23,579 nucleotides of DNA from IMG/VR virus record IMGVR_UViG_3300044858_002271, positions 1-23,579 of that record, one strand, 5' to 3'. Position 1 is the stretch's first letter. Each line of letters begins with the position of its first letter. This document shows, piece after piece, positions 15,620-20,976 of this stretch. A program made the translations under genes and the position numbers. Origin of the DNA: a virus. Under the pieces are notes generated by a model. That model was not told the origin of the DNA and ran no database searches. It saw only the letters and a list, made by a program, of their open reading frames with translations.

Positions 15620-16155
15620 TAATTGGATTGAGTGGCTACGCCCGTAGCGGTAAAGATACTGTTGCGGAATTGTTGTGTCTTAATTACGGATACGAAAGAG
15701 TTTCTTTTGCAGACCCTATGCGTAAAGCATTATATGTCTTAAGTCCTAAGTTAGATGGCATAGTGCGTTTATCAGAATATGTAGATGATTATGGTTGGGA
15801 TGTAGCAAAGCAGAACCAAGAGGTTCGCAGATTACTACAAGTCTTTGGCACCGAGGTTGGGCGCAAGATGTTTGGCTTAGATTTTTGGATTGACATAGCA
15901 TTAAAAGATATAGATAACAGTAAGCATGTCGTCATTAGTGATGTCAGATTTCCCAACGAGGCTGATGCAATAACTAAACTTGGTGGTTCTATATGGCGCA
16001 TCAATAGACACAACCATAGTGCTGTCAATGGACATGCATCAGAACATGCTATGGATAATTATTTATTTAATCATGTTATCTATAATGATGGAACACTTGA
16101 TGACTTAAGTGATGAAGTATTTATGTTGGCTAAACATTTAGGCTTGGACAAATAA
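15616..16155 (+). CDS. Deoxynucleoside monophosphate kinase
   Basis: A 179-residue kinase with a P-loop GYARSGKDT (7-15), then YERVSFADPMRKAL, VRRLLQVFGTEVGRKMFG and VISDVRFPNEADAI, the set of motifs of phage dNMP kinases (T4 gene 1 type). The enzyme phosphorylates dNMPs to dNDPs and feeds phage DNA synthesis. The start is a TTG overlapping the preceding peptide stop, with no better in-frame start before the P-loop. It is the last gene of the rightward replication operon and is followed by a terminator. Confidence 0.85.
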   Translation: MIIGLSGYARSGKDTVAELLCLNYGYERVSFADPMRKALYVLSPKLDGIVRLSEYVDDYGWDVAKQNQEVRRLLQVFGTEVGRKMFGLDFWIDIALKDIDNSKHVVISDVRFPNEADAITKLGGSIWRINRHNHSAVNGHASEHAMDNYLFNHVIYNDGTLDDLSDEVFMLAKHLGLDK

Positions 16156-16184
16156 AAAACCCCCGCCAAAAAGCGGGGGCTTTG
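16154..16184. terminator. Bidirectional terminator between convergent operons
   Basis: Arms CCCCCGC (16160-16166) and GCGGGGG (16173-16179) surround a CAAAAA loop. Rightward the stem is followed by CTTTG, leftward by TTTTTT, so it ends both the replication operon and the leftward Cys-rich gene, most strongly in the leftward sense. Confidence 0.9.
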
Positions 16185-16198
16185 TTGTGTCCTTATTG

Positions 16199-16351
16199 TT
16201 ATGCCAAAGCACAACCTTCTTGATGTCCCTCTGGGTGTTCTTCTGGACAACCACAATCCCTTACTGTCCATATTGGTTCATCACATTGATTGCCTGAACA
16301 GTTGTGACAAAAACAATATGTTTTAATAACTGTGTGATTACAGCATTTCAT
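16199..16351 (-). CDS. Cys-rich microprotein, 50 residues
   Basis: A 50-residue protein with nine Cys and several His, arranged as CC at 3-4, CFCHNC at 13-18, C23, CGC at 33-35 and C47. It probably binds one or two metal ions (Zn or Fe). It has its own RBS, GACAGGAGAAAAA, sharing GACAGGAG with the motif used by the other leftward genes but without the CTTAA part. A TATACT at 16399-16404 (leftward sense) may be its -10. It ends at the bidirectional terminator. Function unknown. Confidence 0.65.
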   Translation of the reverse strand: MKCCNHTVIKTYCFCHNCSGNQCDEPIWTVRDCGCPEEHPEGHQEGCALA

Positions 16352-16398
16352 TTTTTCTCCTGTCATATACCGCCAACCAATTTGATTGGCTTGGTATA

Positions 16399-16404
16399 AG
16401 TATA
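16399..16404 (-). promoter_or_regulatory. Candidate -10 element for Cys-rich gene
   Basis: Leftward TATACT about 48 bases before the ATG at 16351, in A/T-rich DNA with short inverted repeats (AATTAG/CTAATT). No convincing -35. Confidence 0.3.
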
Positions 16405-16485
16405 CTAATTAGGATTTTCTAATTTTATTTTTTTAACAAATCATAAACGGCGACACTCCCATAAATCCCAAATGCTGAGATGCTA

Positions 16486-16514
16486 TTGACAGTATAAAAT
16501 ACTGACTTTAGAAA
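16486..16514 (+). promoter_or_regulatory. Candidate rightward promoter with embedded palindrome
   Basis: TTGACA at 16486-16491, a 17-base spacer and TAGAAA at 16509-16514. A perfect 15-bp palindrome, CAGTAT-AAA-ATACTG (16490-16504), overlaps the -35 and spacer, in the position of an operator. Transcription would begin about where the hairpin at 16516-16557 begins. Confidence 0.45.
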
Positions 16515-16515
16515 T

Positions 16516-16557
16516 AGAGAAGCCTAGCAAGACAGGAGAGAATTGCTAGGCTTTTCT
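16516..16557. ncRNA. Hairpin carrying the start-associated motif in its loop
   Basis: Fifteen paired bases (one G-U), AGAGAAGCCTAGCAA with TTGCTAGGCTTTTCT, enclose a 12-base loop GACAGGAGAGAA. The 11-mer AAGACAGGAGA at 16529-16539 is identical to the core before leftward start codons. Rightward, with the promoter upstream and a TTTTCT tail, it could be a ~40-base RNA that is little more than a terminator hairpin. Leftward it would end the WhiB transcript, and its loop would be the exact complement of that core. Confidence 0.55.
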
Positions 16558-16596
16558 AAGTGCACCTAACTAATTGCTAGATGCACAAGTCTATAA

Positions 16597-16941
16597 TCAT
16601 ATCATAGTTTTAGGCTCTGTCATCTGCCATCTAATTACTTTACGCATAAACTTTCTTCTGTTTGGCGTAGTTCCACCCCATATTCCATAGGTTTCATGGG
16701 CTAATCCCCACTCCAAACAAGCCTCCATAACAGGACAATCAGAGCACATCTTGTTAATCATCTTCTCTTCAGAGTAGGTAAAAGTTTCTTGCGGTGGGTA
16801 GAAAACTTCCGTATCTATACCTTGACATATACCAGAACTAAGCAGTTTATAGTTATATCTTAAGACATAACGAGTTAGTTCATTGCCAGTTCTTGATGTT
16901 ATTTTTATTTCTTGAAGTATTTCATGGTGTTTTGGTTTCAT
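16597..16941 (-). CDS. WhiB-family regulator
   Basis: A 114-residue protein with the four WhiB cysteines (C39, C66, C69, C75; MCSDCPVMEAC) for a 4Fe-4S cluster, then the G(V/I)WGG turn (86-90) and the basic C-terminal segment TPNRRKFMRK that contacts DNA or RNA polymerase. WhiB proteins occur only in Actinobacteria and their phages, where they bind sigma region 4 and alter transcription, sometimes blocking superinfection. The start lies three bases after the upstream stop with no strong RBS, suggesting coupling. Confidence 0.9.
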   Translation of the reverse strand: MKPKHHEILQEIKITSRTGNELTRYVLRYNYKLLSSGICQGIDTEVFYPPQETFTYSEEKMINKMCSDCPVMEACLEWGLAHETYGIWGGTTPNRRKFMRKVIRWQMTEPKTMI

Positions 16942-16944
16942 TTT

Positions 16945-17418
16945 CTAATACCAGTTCTTGGCTAGGTGATGGGCGTATGCTCTGCATATACCTTTCTTGC
17001 CATATTTTCTTTCAATATATGCAAGTCCAGCATTTACTTGGGCATAACCATCTAAGGTTGGTTTAACCTTTATATTCTTCCAAGTTTCAGGCATGAGTTG
17101 TGCGATACCTAGAGCACCACTTGATTTGTTGCGTGCCTTTGGTCGCCAATTACTTTCCTTTGTCCATAGTTCAAAGAGGCATGGGTATTGTTCAAGCATA
17201 TCCATTTGGATTAATCTATCTACCGCATATCTTTGGTAGTCGTTCTCATAGTATGCAATTAGTTTACCCTTGGGTTGGTGATTTATGTTTACTATTGGCG
17301 TGTTGATAATTAACAGCACACCTAAAGTAAACGATGAGATTATCCATAGCCTAGCGTGGGGATGTATCTGTCTTAAGACATTACGCATTTTACTATTCTT
17401 CTTTTTCGTATTTACCAT
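16945..17418 (-). CDS. Membrane-anchored lytic transglycosylase (SLT/Rpf-like)
   Basis: A 157-residue protein. A basic N terminus is followed by a signal anchor at ~22-42 (ARLWIISSFTLGVLLIINT), then an SLT-type domain: LFELWTKESNW with catalytic E88, SSGALGIAQLMPETW at ~99-113, and a C-terminal GLAYIERKYGKKGICRAYAHHLAKNWY that matches actinobacterial transglycosylases. It would cut peptidoglycan outside the membrane. It is far from the late lysis cassette, so its role may be in superinfection control, wall remodelling or virion entry. AGGA lies upstream of the ATG, which overlaps the previous gene by 26 bases. Confidence 0.8.
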   Translation of the reverse strand: MVNTKKKNSKMRNVLRQIHPHARLWIISSFTLGVLLIINTPIVNINHQPKGKLIAYYENDYQRYAVDRLIQMDMLEQYPCLFELWTKESNWRPKARNKSSGALGIAQLMPETWKNIKVKPTLDGYAQVNAGLAYIERKYGKKGICRAYAHHLAKNWY

Positions 17419-17554
17419 AGTAGTTTCCTATCGCTAGTTCAACCATTTCTGCATACCCTCTTTCACAAGGTGTGCACCTGTCTGTCATGATGTTGATTAG
17501 TCGTGGATTAATTACTAACCCACTACACTTCTCGCACCTCATGTGTGTCGTCAT
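17393..17554 (-). CDS. Four-Cys Zn-ribbon microprotein, 53 residues
   Basis: A 53-residue protein with CEKC (7-10) and CTPC (27-30), the spacing of a small treble-clef or ribbon zinc site, then an acidic helix ERGYAEMVELAIGN. It starts in an ATGA overlap with the upstream gene and its 3' end overlaps the transglycosylase start. The function is unknown. Such proteins can be DNA- or protein-binding adaptors. Confidence 0.65.
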   Translation of the reverse strand: MTTHMRCEKCSGLVINPRLINIMTDRCTPCERGYAEMVELAIGNYYGKYEKEE

Positions 17555-17793
17555 ATTGATGCCTTGCTATGTTCTTTAACTCTATCAAGTTTTAGATAGA
17601 ACTCATTACCCACTTGGTCTACCCAATCAGGTTGTAAAACAAATCTACCTTCATCATCTAGCCAAGTAGCCTCAAATCCATATTCCCAATTCCAATGCAA
17701 GATAACTCTATAGTCCTTGCCGTCATGGGTAATTGTCATGTCTTTATCGTAGGCTGTTTCTGTCTTAAGAACCGAACCGATTTCTATATCCAT
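17551..17793 (-). CDS. Unknown 80-residue acidic protein
   Basis: A beta-rich, acidic protein with HDGKDYRVILHWNWEYGFEATWLDDEGRF and no Cys. The ATG at 17793 has GGGGAGATGAGG upstream, so longer readings starting at 17862 are unlikely. The segment VLKTETAYDKD near the N terminus is encoded by CTTAAGACAGAA, related to the start-associated motif. Overlaps the next gene as ATGA. No family recognised. Confidence 0.6.
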   Translation of the reverse strand: MDIEIGSVLKTETAYDKDMTITHDGKDYRVILHWNWEYGFEATWLDDEGRFVLQPDWVDQVGNEFYLKLDRVKEHSKASI

Positions 17794-17794
17794 G

Positions 17795-17920
17795 TTAATC
17801 CTCATCTCCCCACATGCGGTCAGGTTCAAAGCATACGCAATCAATCTCGTTGCAATCATCACAGGTTTGGTTAATACCTAATGCAACATCATCTCCTTGT
17901 AGATACATCGGCTCACCCAT
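17795..17920 (-). CDS. Cys microprotein, CxxC...CxC, 41 residues
   Basis: A 41-residue acidic protein with CDDC at 20-23 and CVC at 28-30 followed by FEPDRMWGDED. The CxxC...CxC layout probably binds zinc. AGGAAAG precedes the ATG. It begins within the end of the upstream gene. The pattern parallels the 16-residue gene at 20008-20058, which has the same CxxC...CxC order. Function unknown. Confidence 0.65.
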   Translation of the reverse strand: MGEPMYLQGDDVALGINQTCDDCNEIDCVCFEPDRMWGDED

Positions 17921-18071
17921 GATTGCTTTCCTGTTCGTTCTTTACTATGTCATTGATGGTTGGTTCGTTTAACTGTTTATACATAGGCGCAAGTAATTTC
18001 TCGGAAAACTCGTGCACTCTATTGTAATACCAAAACTCCCACTCGTCTTTATCTATATTATTTTTGTCCAT
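17913..18071 (-). CDS. Unknown 52-residue acidic protein
   Basis: A 52-residue helical, acidic protein (DKDEWEFWYYNRVHEFSEKLL ...) with no Cys. GGGGGAGGACA stands directly upstream of the ATG, a very strong RBS, and the gene overlaps both neighbours by 8 to 14 bases. I do not recognise a family. It is the rightmost of the genes in this block that do not use the start-associated motif. Confidence 0.6.
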   Translation of the reverse strand: MDKNNIDKDEWEFWYYNRVHEFSEKLLAPMYKQLNEPTINDIVKNEQESNHG

Positions 18072-18252
18072 TGTCCTCCCCCTCTGCTAGTTCGCAATCG
18101 TTGAGGAATTGAACTTTATCAAAGGTGGGGTCGTGTTCTTTGAAAGCATCAGCCAAGGCATCTACCAGCGTGTCTATCTCGCCAGCAGGTGCATCAAACT
18201 CATTTTTTATTGCAGTTATTGTATCTGCAATTATCAAGTAAATCTTATTCAT
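18058..18252 (-). CDS. Small phage protein with FD..(K/Q)FL..C motif
   Basis: A 64-residue protein with helices and the C-terminal motif DPTFDKVQFLNDC. This resembles the small phage family typified by NPRFDRAKFLEACG, of which a closer copy lies at 21222-21407 in this same block. The ATG overlaps the upstream stop (TAATG) and has the start-associated motif at 18260-18272, with seven bases between AGGAG and ATG. Function unknown. Confidence 0.65.
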   Translation of the reverse strand: MNKIYLIIADTITAIKNEFDAPAGEIDTLVDALADAFKEHDPTFDKVQFLNDCELAEGEDNGQK

Positions 18253-18398
18253 TATTTATCTCCTGTCTTAAGTAATAACATTGGTTTATTGCAGTTTAAT
18301 TTGGGACATCTAACTATATATTTTTCCCATGGTTGCTGATAGATGAATTGCTTTCTAACAGTATCGCAGTAGCGACATACAAACTCATGCATTGGCAC
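18252..18398 (-). CDS. Zn-finger microprotein, 48 residues, GTG start
   Basis: A 48-residue protein with CRYC at 8-11 and a second pair CPKLNC at 31-36, a likely four-Cys zinc site, and ending LLLKTGDK. The GTG at 18398 is chosen because the motif (18406-18418) places AGGAG exactly seven bases away, as for its neighbours. The ATG at 18403 opens another frame and would sit only two bases from AGGAG. The last codons, CTT AAG ACA GGA, are themselves the next gene's motif. Confidence 0.6.
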   Translation of the reverse strand: MPMHEFVCRYCDTVRKQFIYQQPWEKYIVRCPKLNCNKPMLLLKTGDK

Positions 18399-18424
18399 CA
18401 CATTTCTCCTGTCTTAAGTAATGA

Positions 18425-18649
18425 TTACCTTTTTAGTAATCGTTGAGTAATAATCTCACGAGTATCATCGTAAGAGGTGGAGGCTCGCCCGTCTTTGCCT
18501 TCTGTCCACACAACAAGGCGGTGGTCGTATCGGATAGTGCTACCTTGTCCGTATAAGTCCATCAATAGTGATGCCCCTTCTGTATCCCTGCATGATGCTA
18601 CATACCCACCTAGTGGGTCATAGACTTTGTATATTGGTGATGCTCCCAT
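18425..18649 (-). CDS. Small phage protein (YKVYDP...GYVASC family)
   Basis: A 74-residue protein with IYKVYDPLGGYVASCRDTEGASLLMDLYGQGSTIRYDHRLVVWTEGKDG, a pattern I recognise from small proteins of actinobacterial phages with no assigned role. It is mixed alpha/beta with one conserved Cys. Its ATG overlaps the upstream TAA (TAATG). The RBS is GGGAGG, part of a degenerate copy of the motif (18656-18669). Confidence 0.65.
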   Translation of the reverse strand: MGASPIYKVYDPLGGYVASCRDTEGASLLMDLYGQGSTIRYDHRLVVWTEGKDGRASTSYDDTREIITQRLLKR

Positions 18650-18816
18650 TACTTCCTCCCTGTTTTTAACTTAGCATATTCTGTTTTTATTTTATTTACA
18701 ATATCGGTAAAGTTTTTTTCATCTTCACTTGACCACATATTTTGTTCGCTTAATGATGCACTATACTCATGTATTGCACCATTAATCATTAGCAGTTGTT
18801 CTGTTGTGAACTTCAT
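18649..18816 (-). CDS. Unknown 55-residue protein
   Basis: A 55-residue, mainly helical protein (MKFTTEQLLMINGAIHEYSASL ... NFTDIVNKIKTEYAKLKTGRK). There is no Cys and no membrane segment. It starts in a four-base ATGA overlap with the upstream gene, preceded by CTTAAGACAGGGAG at 18823-18836. The closing LKTGRK is encoded by a degenerate copy of the same motif. No family recognised, but coupling at both ends supports it as a gene. Confidence 0.6.
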   Translation of the reverse strand: MKFTTEQLLMINGAIHEYSASLSEQNMWSSEDEKNFTDIVNKIKTEYAKLKTGRK

Positions 18817-19064
18817 TGTTTGCTCCCTGTCTTAAGTAATAAGTTTTTTTCTGCTTGGCTGATGGCATCATCTAATAAGTAGCGCATGTCGCTGAACTCC
18901 CACTTATCAAAGATGCGATTGGCTTCTAACCAAACCTCATCAGACACAGTTTCTTCTCCATCTATGCCCATCTTGGACATGTCCTCTTGTTCATACCATT
19001 GGATACAAACCTCTGCATCTTTTGGTAATTGTTGTAGTGCTTTGATTACTTTTTCTACCTGCAT
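18813..19064 (-). CDS. Unknown 83-residue acidic protein
   Basis: An 83-residue protein with VIKALQQLPKDAEVCIQWYEQEDM near the N terminus, a pattern like small phage proteins that begin with a short helix and a strand, then an acidic middle and a helical DMRYLLDDAISQAEKNLLLKTG. It is preceded by an exact motif copy (19072-19084) and its own C terminus LLKTGSKQ encodes the next copy. Function unknown. Confidence 0.65.
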   Translation of the reverse strand: MQVEKVIKALQQLPKDAEVCIQWYEQEDMSKMGIDGEETVSDEVWLEANRIFDKWEFSDMRYLLDDAISQAEKNLLLKTGSKQ

Positions 19065-19098
19065 TATTTTTCTCCTGTCTTAAGTAATAACCTACGGA

Positions 19099-19476
19099 CT
19101 ATCCGTAAGTTAGTTCTCCGAAGATTGCATATTGAATAATCATGTCGCCAAAGCAAGCGTCATAATCCTCAGTATCTAGTGGGTATCCACCGCAATGAGT
19201 TTGACCTGCTTTAATTGCCAGTTCATATCCTCTACGCATATCCTCAATCTCAACAACATAAGACTTCTCTCCGATGCTGTCGTAAACTCTTACGGGTTGA
19301 GGGTTTGGCACAATCTTTCCATCTTTCTTAAGCCATAAGTCAATACCTTGGTAGTTTGGTTTGCGTAGTTTTCTGCACCAGTAATACATGCCAGCACCAT
19401 CACAACCCCAAACCGCTTCCCATAATTGGTCAACTGTAAAGGTCTTGCTTACTGTTAATGTGTTGCTTGTGTCCAT
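19099..19476 (-). CDS. Conserved phage hypothetical, 125 residues
   Basis: A 125-residue protein. The end, DYDACFGDMIIQYAIFGELTYG, and the middle, EIEDMRRGYELAIKAG, match a phage family of unknown role in which the C terminus reads roughly LQCALFGEIVYG. WGCDGAGMYYWC at ~28-39 is the other conserved part. Only the right half of the motif (GACAGGAG, 19484-19493) stands before the ATG. The gene is first behind the CAGTTGTCAACTG promoter-like site at 19526, so it probably heads a transcription unit. Confidence 0.7.
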   Translation of the reverse strand: MDTSNTLTVSKTFTVDQLWEAVWGCDGAGMYYWCRKLRKPNYQGIDLWLKKDGKIVPNPQPVRVYDSIGEKSYVVEIEDMRRGYELAIKAGQTHCGGYPLDTEDYDACFGDMIIQYAIFGELTYG

Positions 19477-19524
19477 TTGTTTTCTCCTGTCTGTTGGTAT
19501 TGGTATAACACTATCACACAGTTA

Positions 19525-19698
19525 TCAGTTGTCAACTGTCTTTGATGTGATGTTGCTCTCATGTATTAAGTCAGAACTTGGGCAATCTTCATACGGGAAA
19601 TACTCTTGTTCTTCACATGAGCAGAAATTAAATTGTGCTACTTGTGTGGCATGAGTTAGTTGTGCCAACTCGCCCCAACTTATAGACATCTCACTCAT
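19525..19698 (-). CDS. Unknown 57-residue Cys-containing protein
   Basis: A 57-residue acidic protein with CSC at 26-28 and C39 (FNFCSCEEQEYFPYEDCPSSD), too few Cys for a classical finger. The start is an ATG within the last codons of the upstream gene, with motif copy ATTAAGACAGGAG (19706-19718) seven bases before it. Its stop codon lies inside the CAGTTGTCAACTG palindrome, so the promoter for the next unit is partly coding. No family recognised. Confidence 0.6.
   Translation of the reverse strand: MSEMSISWGELAQLTHATQVAQFNFCSCEEQEYFPYEDCPSSDLIHESNITSKTVDN
19526..19538 (-). promoter_or_regulatory. Palindrome with leftward TTGACA, site A
   Basis: CAGTTG-T-CAACTG, a perfect palindrome around a central base. 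Its leftward strand contains TTGACA, a consensus -35. A TAGTGT 16 bases downstream is a weak -10. It lies about 50 bases before the gene starting at 19476. Confidence 0.5.
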
Positions 19699-19828
19699 TG
19701 CTATCCTCCTGTCTTAATACATAAATTGGTTCAGTTGGTTTTGTCTTTTCAACCCAGCCCGTTTCTTTACTCCATCTAAGGCTTGGCTCTATATCTTTAG
19801 GCTGAACTTCTACCCATTTAAGTTTCAT
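19691..19828 (-). CDS. Unknown 45-residue protein
   Basis: A 45-residue protein (MKLKWVEVQPKDIEPSLRWS ...) with three Trp and a Lys/Glu-rich body. Its C terminus VLRQEDSNE is encoded by the next gene's start-associated motif read in the LRQE frame. An exact copy of the motif stands before its own ATG (19834-19846) at five-base spacing. It overlaps the following gene by eight bases. Function unknown. Confidence 0.6.
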   Translation of the reverse strand: MKLKWVEVQPKDIEPSLRWSKETGWVEKTKPTEPIYVLRQEDSNE

Positions 19829-19852
19829 TTTATCTCCTGTCTTAAGTCAGAT

Positions 19853-20011
19853 TTATTTGTATAGTAAGTCAAGGCAAAATTGAGAAAGATTTTCAAACTC
19901 AACCTTGCATTGGTCGGGTGTAGTTGCATCATTTAGTAGCCAAATTATGGCTAGTAAGAGGGCGGTCAATAGCCCCGCCCTTACTCTGCGCCCTCGTTTT
20001 GTCAGGTTCAT
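19853..20011 (-). CDS. Small single-pass membrane protein, 52 residues
   Basis: A 52-residue protein with a basic N terminus (NLTKRGRRVRAG), one membrane segment at ~13-26 (LLTALLLAIIWLLN) and a short outer tail with C35 and C47. The orientation rule puts the N terminus inside. It starts in an ATGA overlap with the 16-residue gene upstream and probably depends on it for translation, as no separate RBS is visible. Exclusion or membrane-signalling roles are possible for such proteins but none is shown. Confidence 0.6.
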   Translation of the reverse strand: MNLTKRGRRVRAGLLTALLLAIIWLLNDATTPDQCKVEFENLSQFCLDLLYK

Positions 20012-20058
20012 TTATCGCACCCGCAAATTTTTATATCTTGTAAGCAATCGCCACACAT
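20008..20058 (-). CDS. 16-residue four-Cys microprotein
   Basis: MCGDCLQDIKICGCDK has Cys at 2, 5, 12 and 14, the pairing needed to hold one metal ion. An exact motif copy (20066-20078) places AGGAG seven bases before this ATG, the usual spacing in this block; an ATG at 20065 lies directly after AGGAG and is too close. The stop overlaps the next start as ATGA. It could instead be a leader that lets ribosomes reach the membrane protein. Confidence 0.5.
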   Translation of the reverse strand: MCGDCLQDIKICGCDK

Positions 20059-20073
20059 TATTCATCTCCTGTC

Positions 20074-20496
20074 TTAAGCCACAACTAAAGATGGCTTAAT
20101 GGTTGTTGGCTCAGGCGTTGTTAAACTCCACCAAGCCCAGCCAATTTTTGTGTAAATGTATGCATACTCAGCCCATGAACTACGGGCATAGTCAAGGTAA
20201 TCACCTCGGAAATTAAAAACCTTGGCTTCTTGATTTGCCTCACCCCTGTCCCTGCCATAGGCAAGGCACCAGTTTTCGTTATGGTTTTTGTAATCGTTAA
20301 AGTCTTGTTTGTTTCCAATCTCCTGTCTTAATACAGAAAGATTTCCAAGATTTAAAAGTGCATCAATCTTGTCCTCATCTGTATAAAAGTCAGCCAAGGT
20401 TTGACCTACTCCCTCAGGGTAGCCGTCATAGTGGCAGTAAATCGCCCTAATCGTGCCGTCTTCGTTTTCTTTTCCAATCATGCTTCTTGTTGACAT
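20074..20496 (-). CDS. Conserved phage protein, STRS(M/N)I family
   Basis: A 140-residue protein beginning MSTRSMIGKENEDGTIRAIY, then CHYDGYPEGVGQTL, LLNLGNLSVL and CLAYGRDRGE. These match a widespread phage and bacterial protein of unknown function whose members begin STRS.I and contain YCHWDGYP. Aromatic residues cluster at the C terminus (WAEYAYIYTKIGWAWWSL). The motif variant CTTAAGACAGGGGG (20503-20516) serves as RBS. A further ATTAAGACAGGAG lies inside the gene (20320-20332), encoding LRQE. Confidence 0.75.
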   Translation of the reverse strand: MSTRSMIGKENEDGTIRAIYCHYDGYPEGVGQTLADFYTDEDKIDALLNLGNLSVLRQEIGNKQDFNDYKNHNENWCLAYGRDRGEANQEAKVFNFRGDYLDYARSSWAEYAYIYTKIGWAWWSLTTPEPTTIKPSLVVA

Positions 20497-20497
20497 G

Positions 20498-20701
20498 TTA
20501 TGCCCCCTGTCTTAAGTCAGAGTTATCTACCTCTTTGAAATCGCTGTAATAACCTGAGGCTATGTCGTTTCTAATCCACTTCTCTGCGCTGTAATTCCAT
20601 CTTGCTACATCACAATGTGAAGCGTGTCCGTTCTTTGTAATCGTATAAATAGAACCGCTTGTGGTGATTGTGTCACCCTTTGCGTTAATCCATTTAGCCA
20701 T
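20498..20701 (-). CDS. Unknown 67-residue protein with nested start
   Basis: A 67-residue beta-rich protein (MAKWINAKGDTITTSGSIYTITKNGHASH ...) that ends SDLRQGA, its tail encoded by the next motif copy. ATTAAGACAGGAG (20708-20720) stands six bases before the ATG. An in-frame TTG at 20731 has its own AGGAG four bases before it and would add ten residues (MPCELRQEIK). That AGGAG lies in the loop of a CAAGGCA/TGCCTTG hairpin. The family is not recognised. Confidence 0.65.
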   Translation of the reverse strand: MAKWINAKGDTITTSGSIYTITKNGHASHCDVARWNYSAEKWIRNDIASGYYSDFKEVDNSDLRQGA

Positions 20702-20723
20702 CTTTATCTCCTGTCTTAATTCA

Positions 20724-20746
20724 CAAGGCAAGTATCTCCTGCCTTG
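20724..20746 (-). promoter_or_regulatory. Hairpin with AGGAG in its loop
   Basis: Leftward RNA would pair CAAGGCA with TGCCTTG around a nine-base GGAGATACT loop. The alternative TTG start of the next gene is in the 3' arm. It may control the choice between the two starts. There is no U tract, so a terminator is unlikely. Confidence 0.45.
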
Positions 20747-20832
20747 CTAGTGCCTCAATGGTGTCGTGAACACCTGCCACCTGTCAATGGTTTGAGGCTG
20801 TGAATTAAATCACCTTTCTGTCTTAAGAAAGA

Positions 20833-20976
20833 TTAACCTTGCACCTCCGTAATTGTTAAGGCTTGCCCGTTTGCCTTTAACACTTCAGCGATTTGGTTAA
20901 TTTTTTCAAGGCTGTCCGTGCTATTTAGCCCGCAGAAATTACCTTTCTTGCTGTAAATTTCATAAACAATTTTCAT
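20833..20976 (-). CDS. Unknown 47-residue protein
   Basis: A 47-residue alpha/beta protein (MKIVYEIYSKKGNFCGLNSTDSLEKINQIAEVLKANG ...), similar in layout to tiny phage proteins with a strand, a helix and a strand. The ATG overlaps the upstream stop as ATGA and has an exact motif copy (20985-20997) with eight-base spacing. No assigned function. Downstream, 20732-20832 holds no clear gene, only a CTTAAGACAG remnant and the hairpin before the next gene. Confidence 0.6.
   Translation of the reverse strand: MKIVYEIYSKKGNFCGLNSTDSLEKINQIAEVLKANGQALTITEVQG

Noticed and set aside
20121-20318. 65-residue frame starting at a TTG beside an internal motif copy
   Set aside because: The TTG is only one base from AGGAG and the product looks like a shifted reading of the conserved gene; kept only as a reason to inspect the internal motif.
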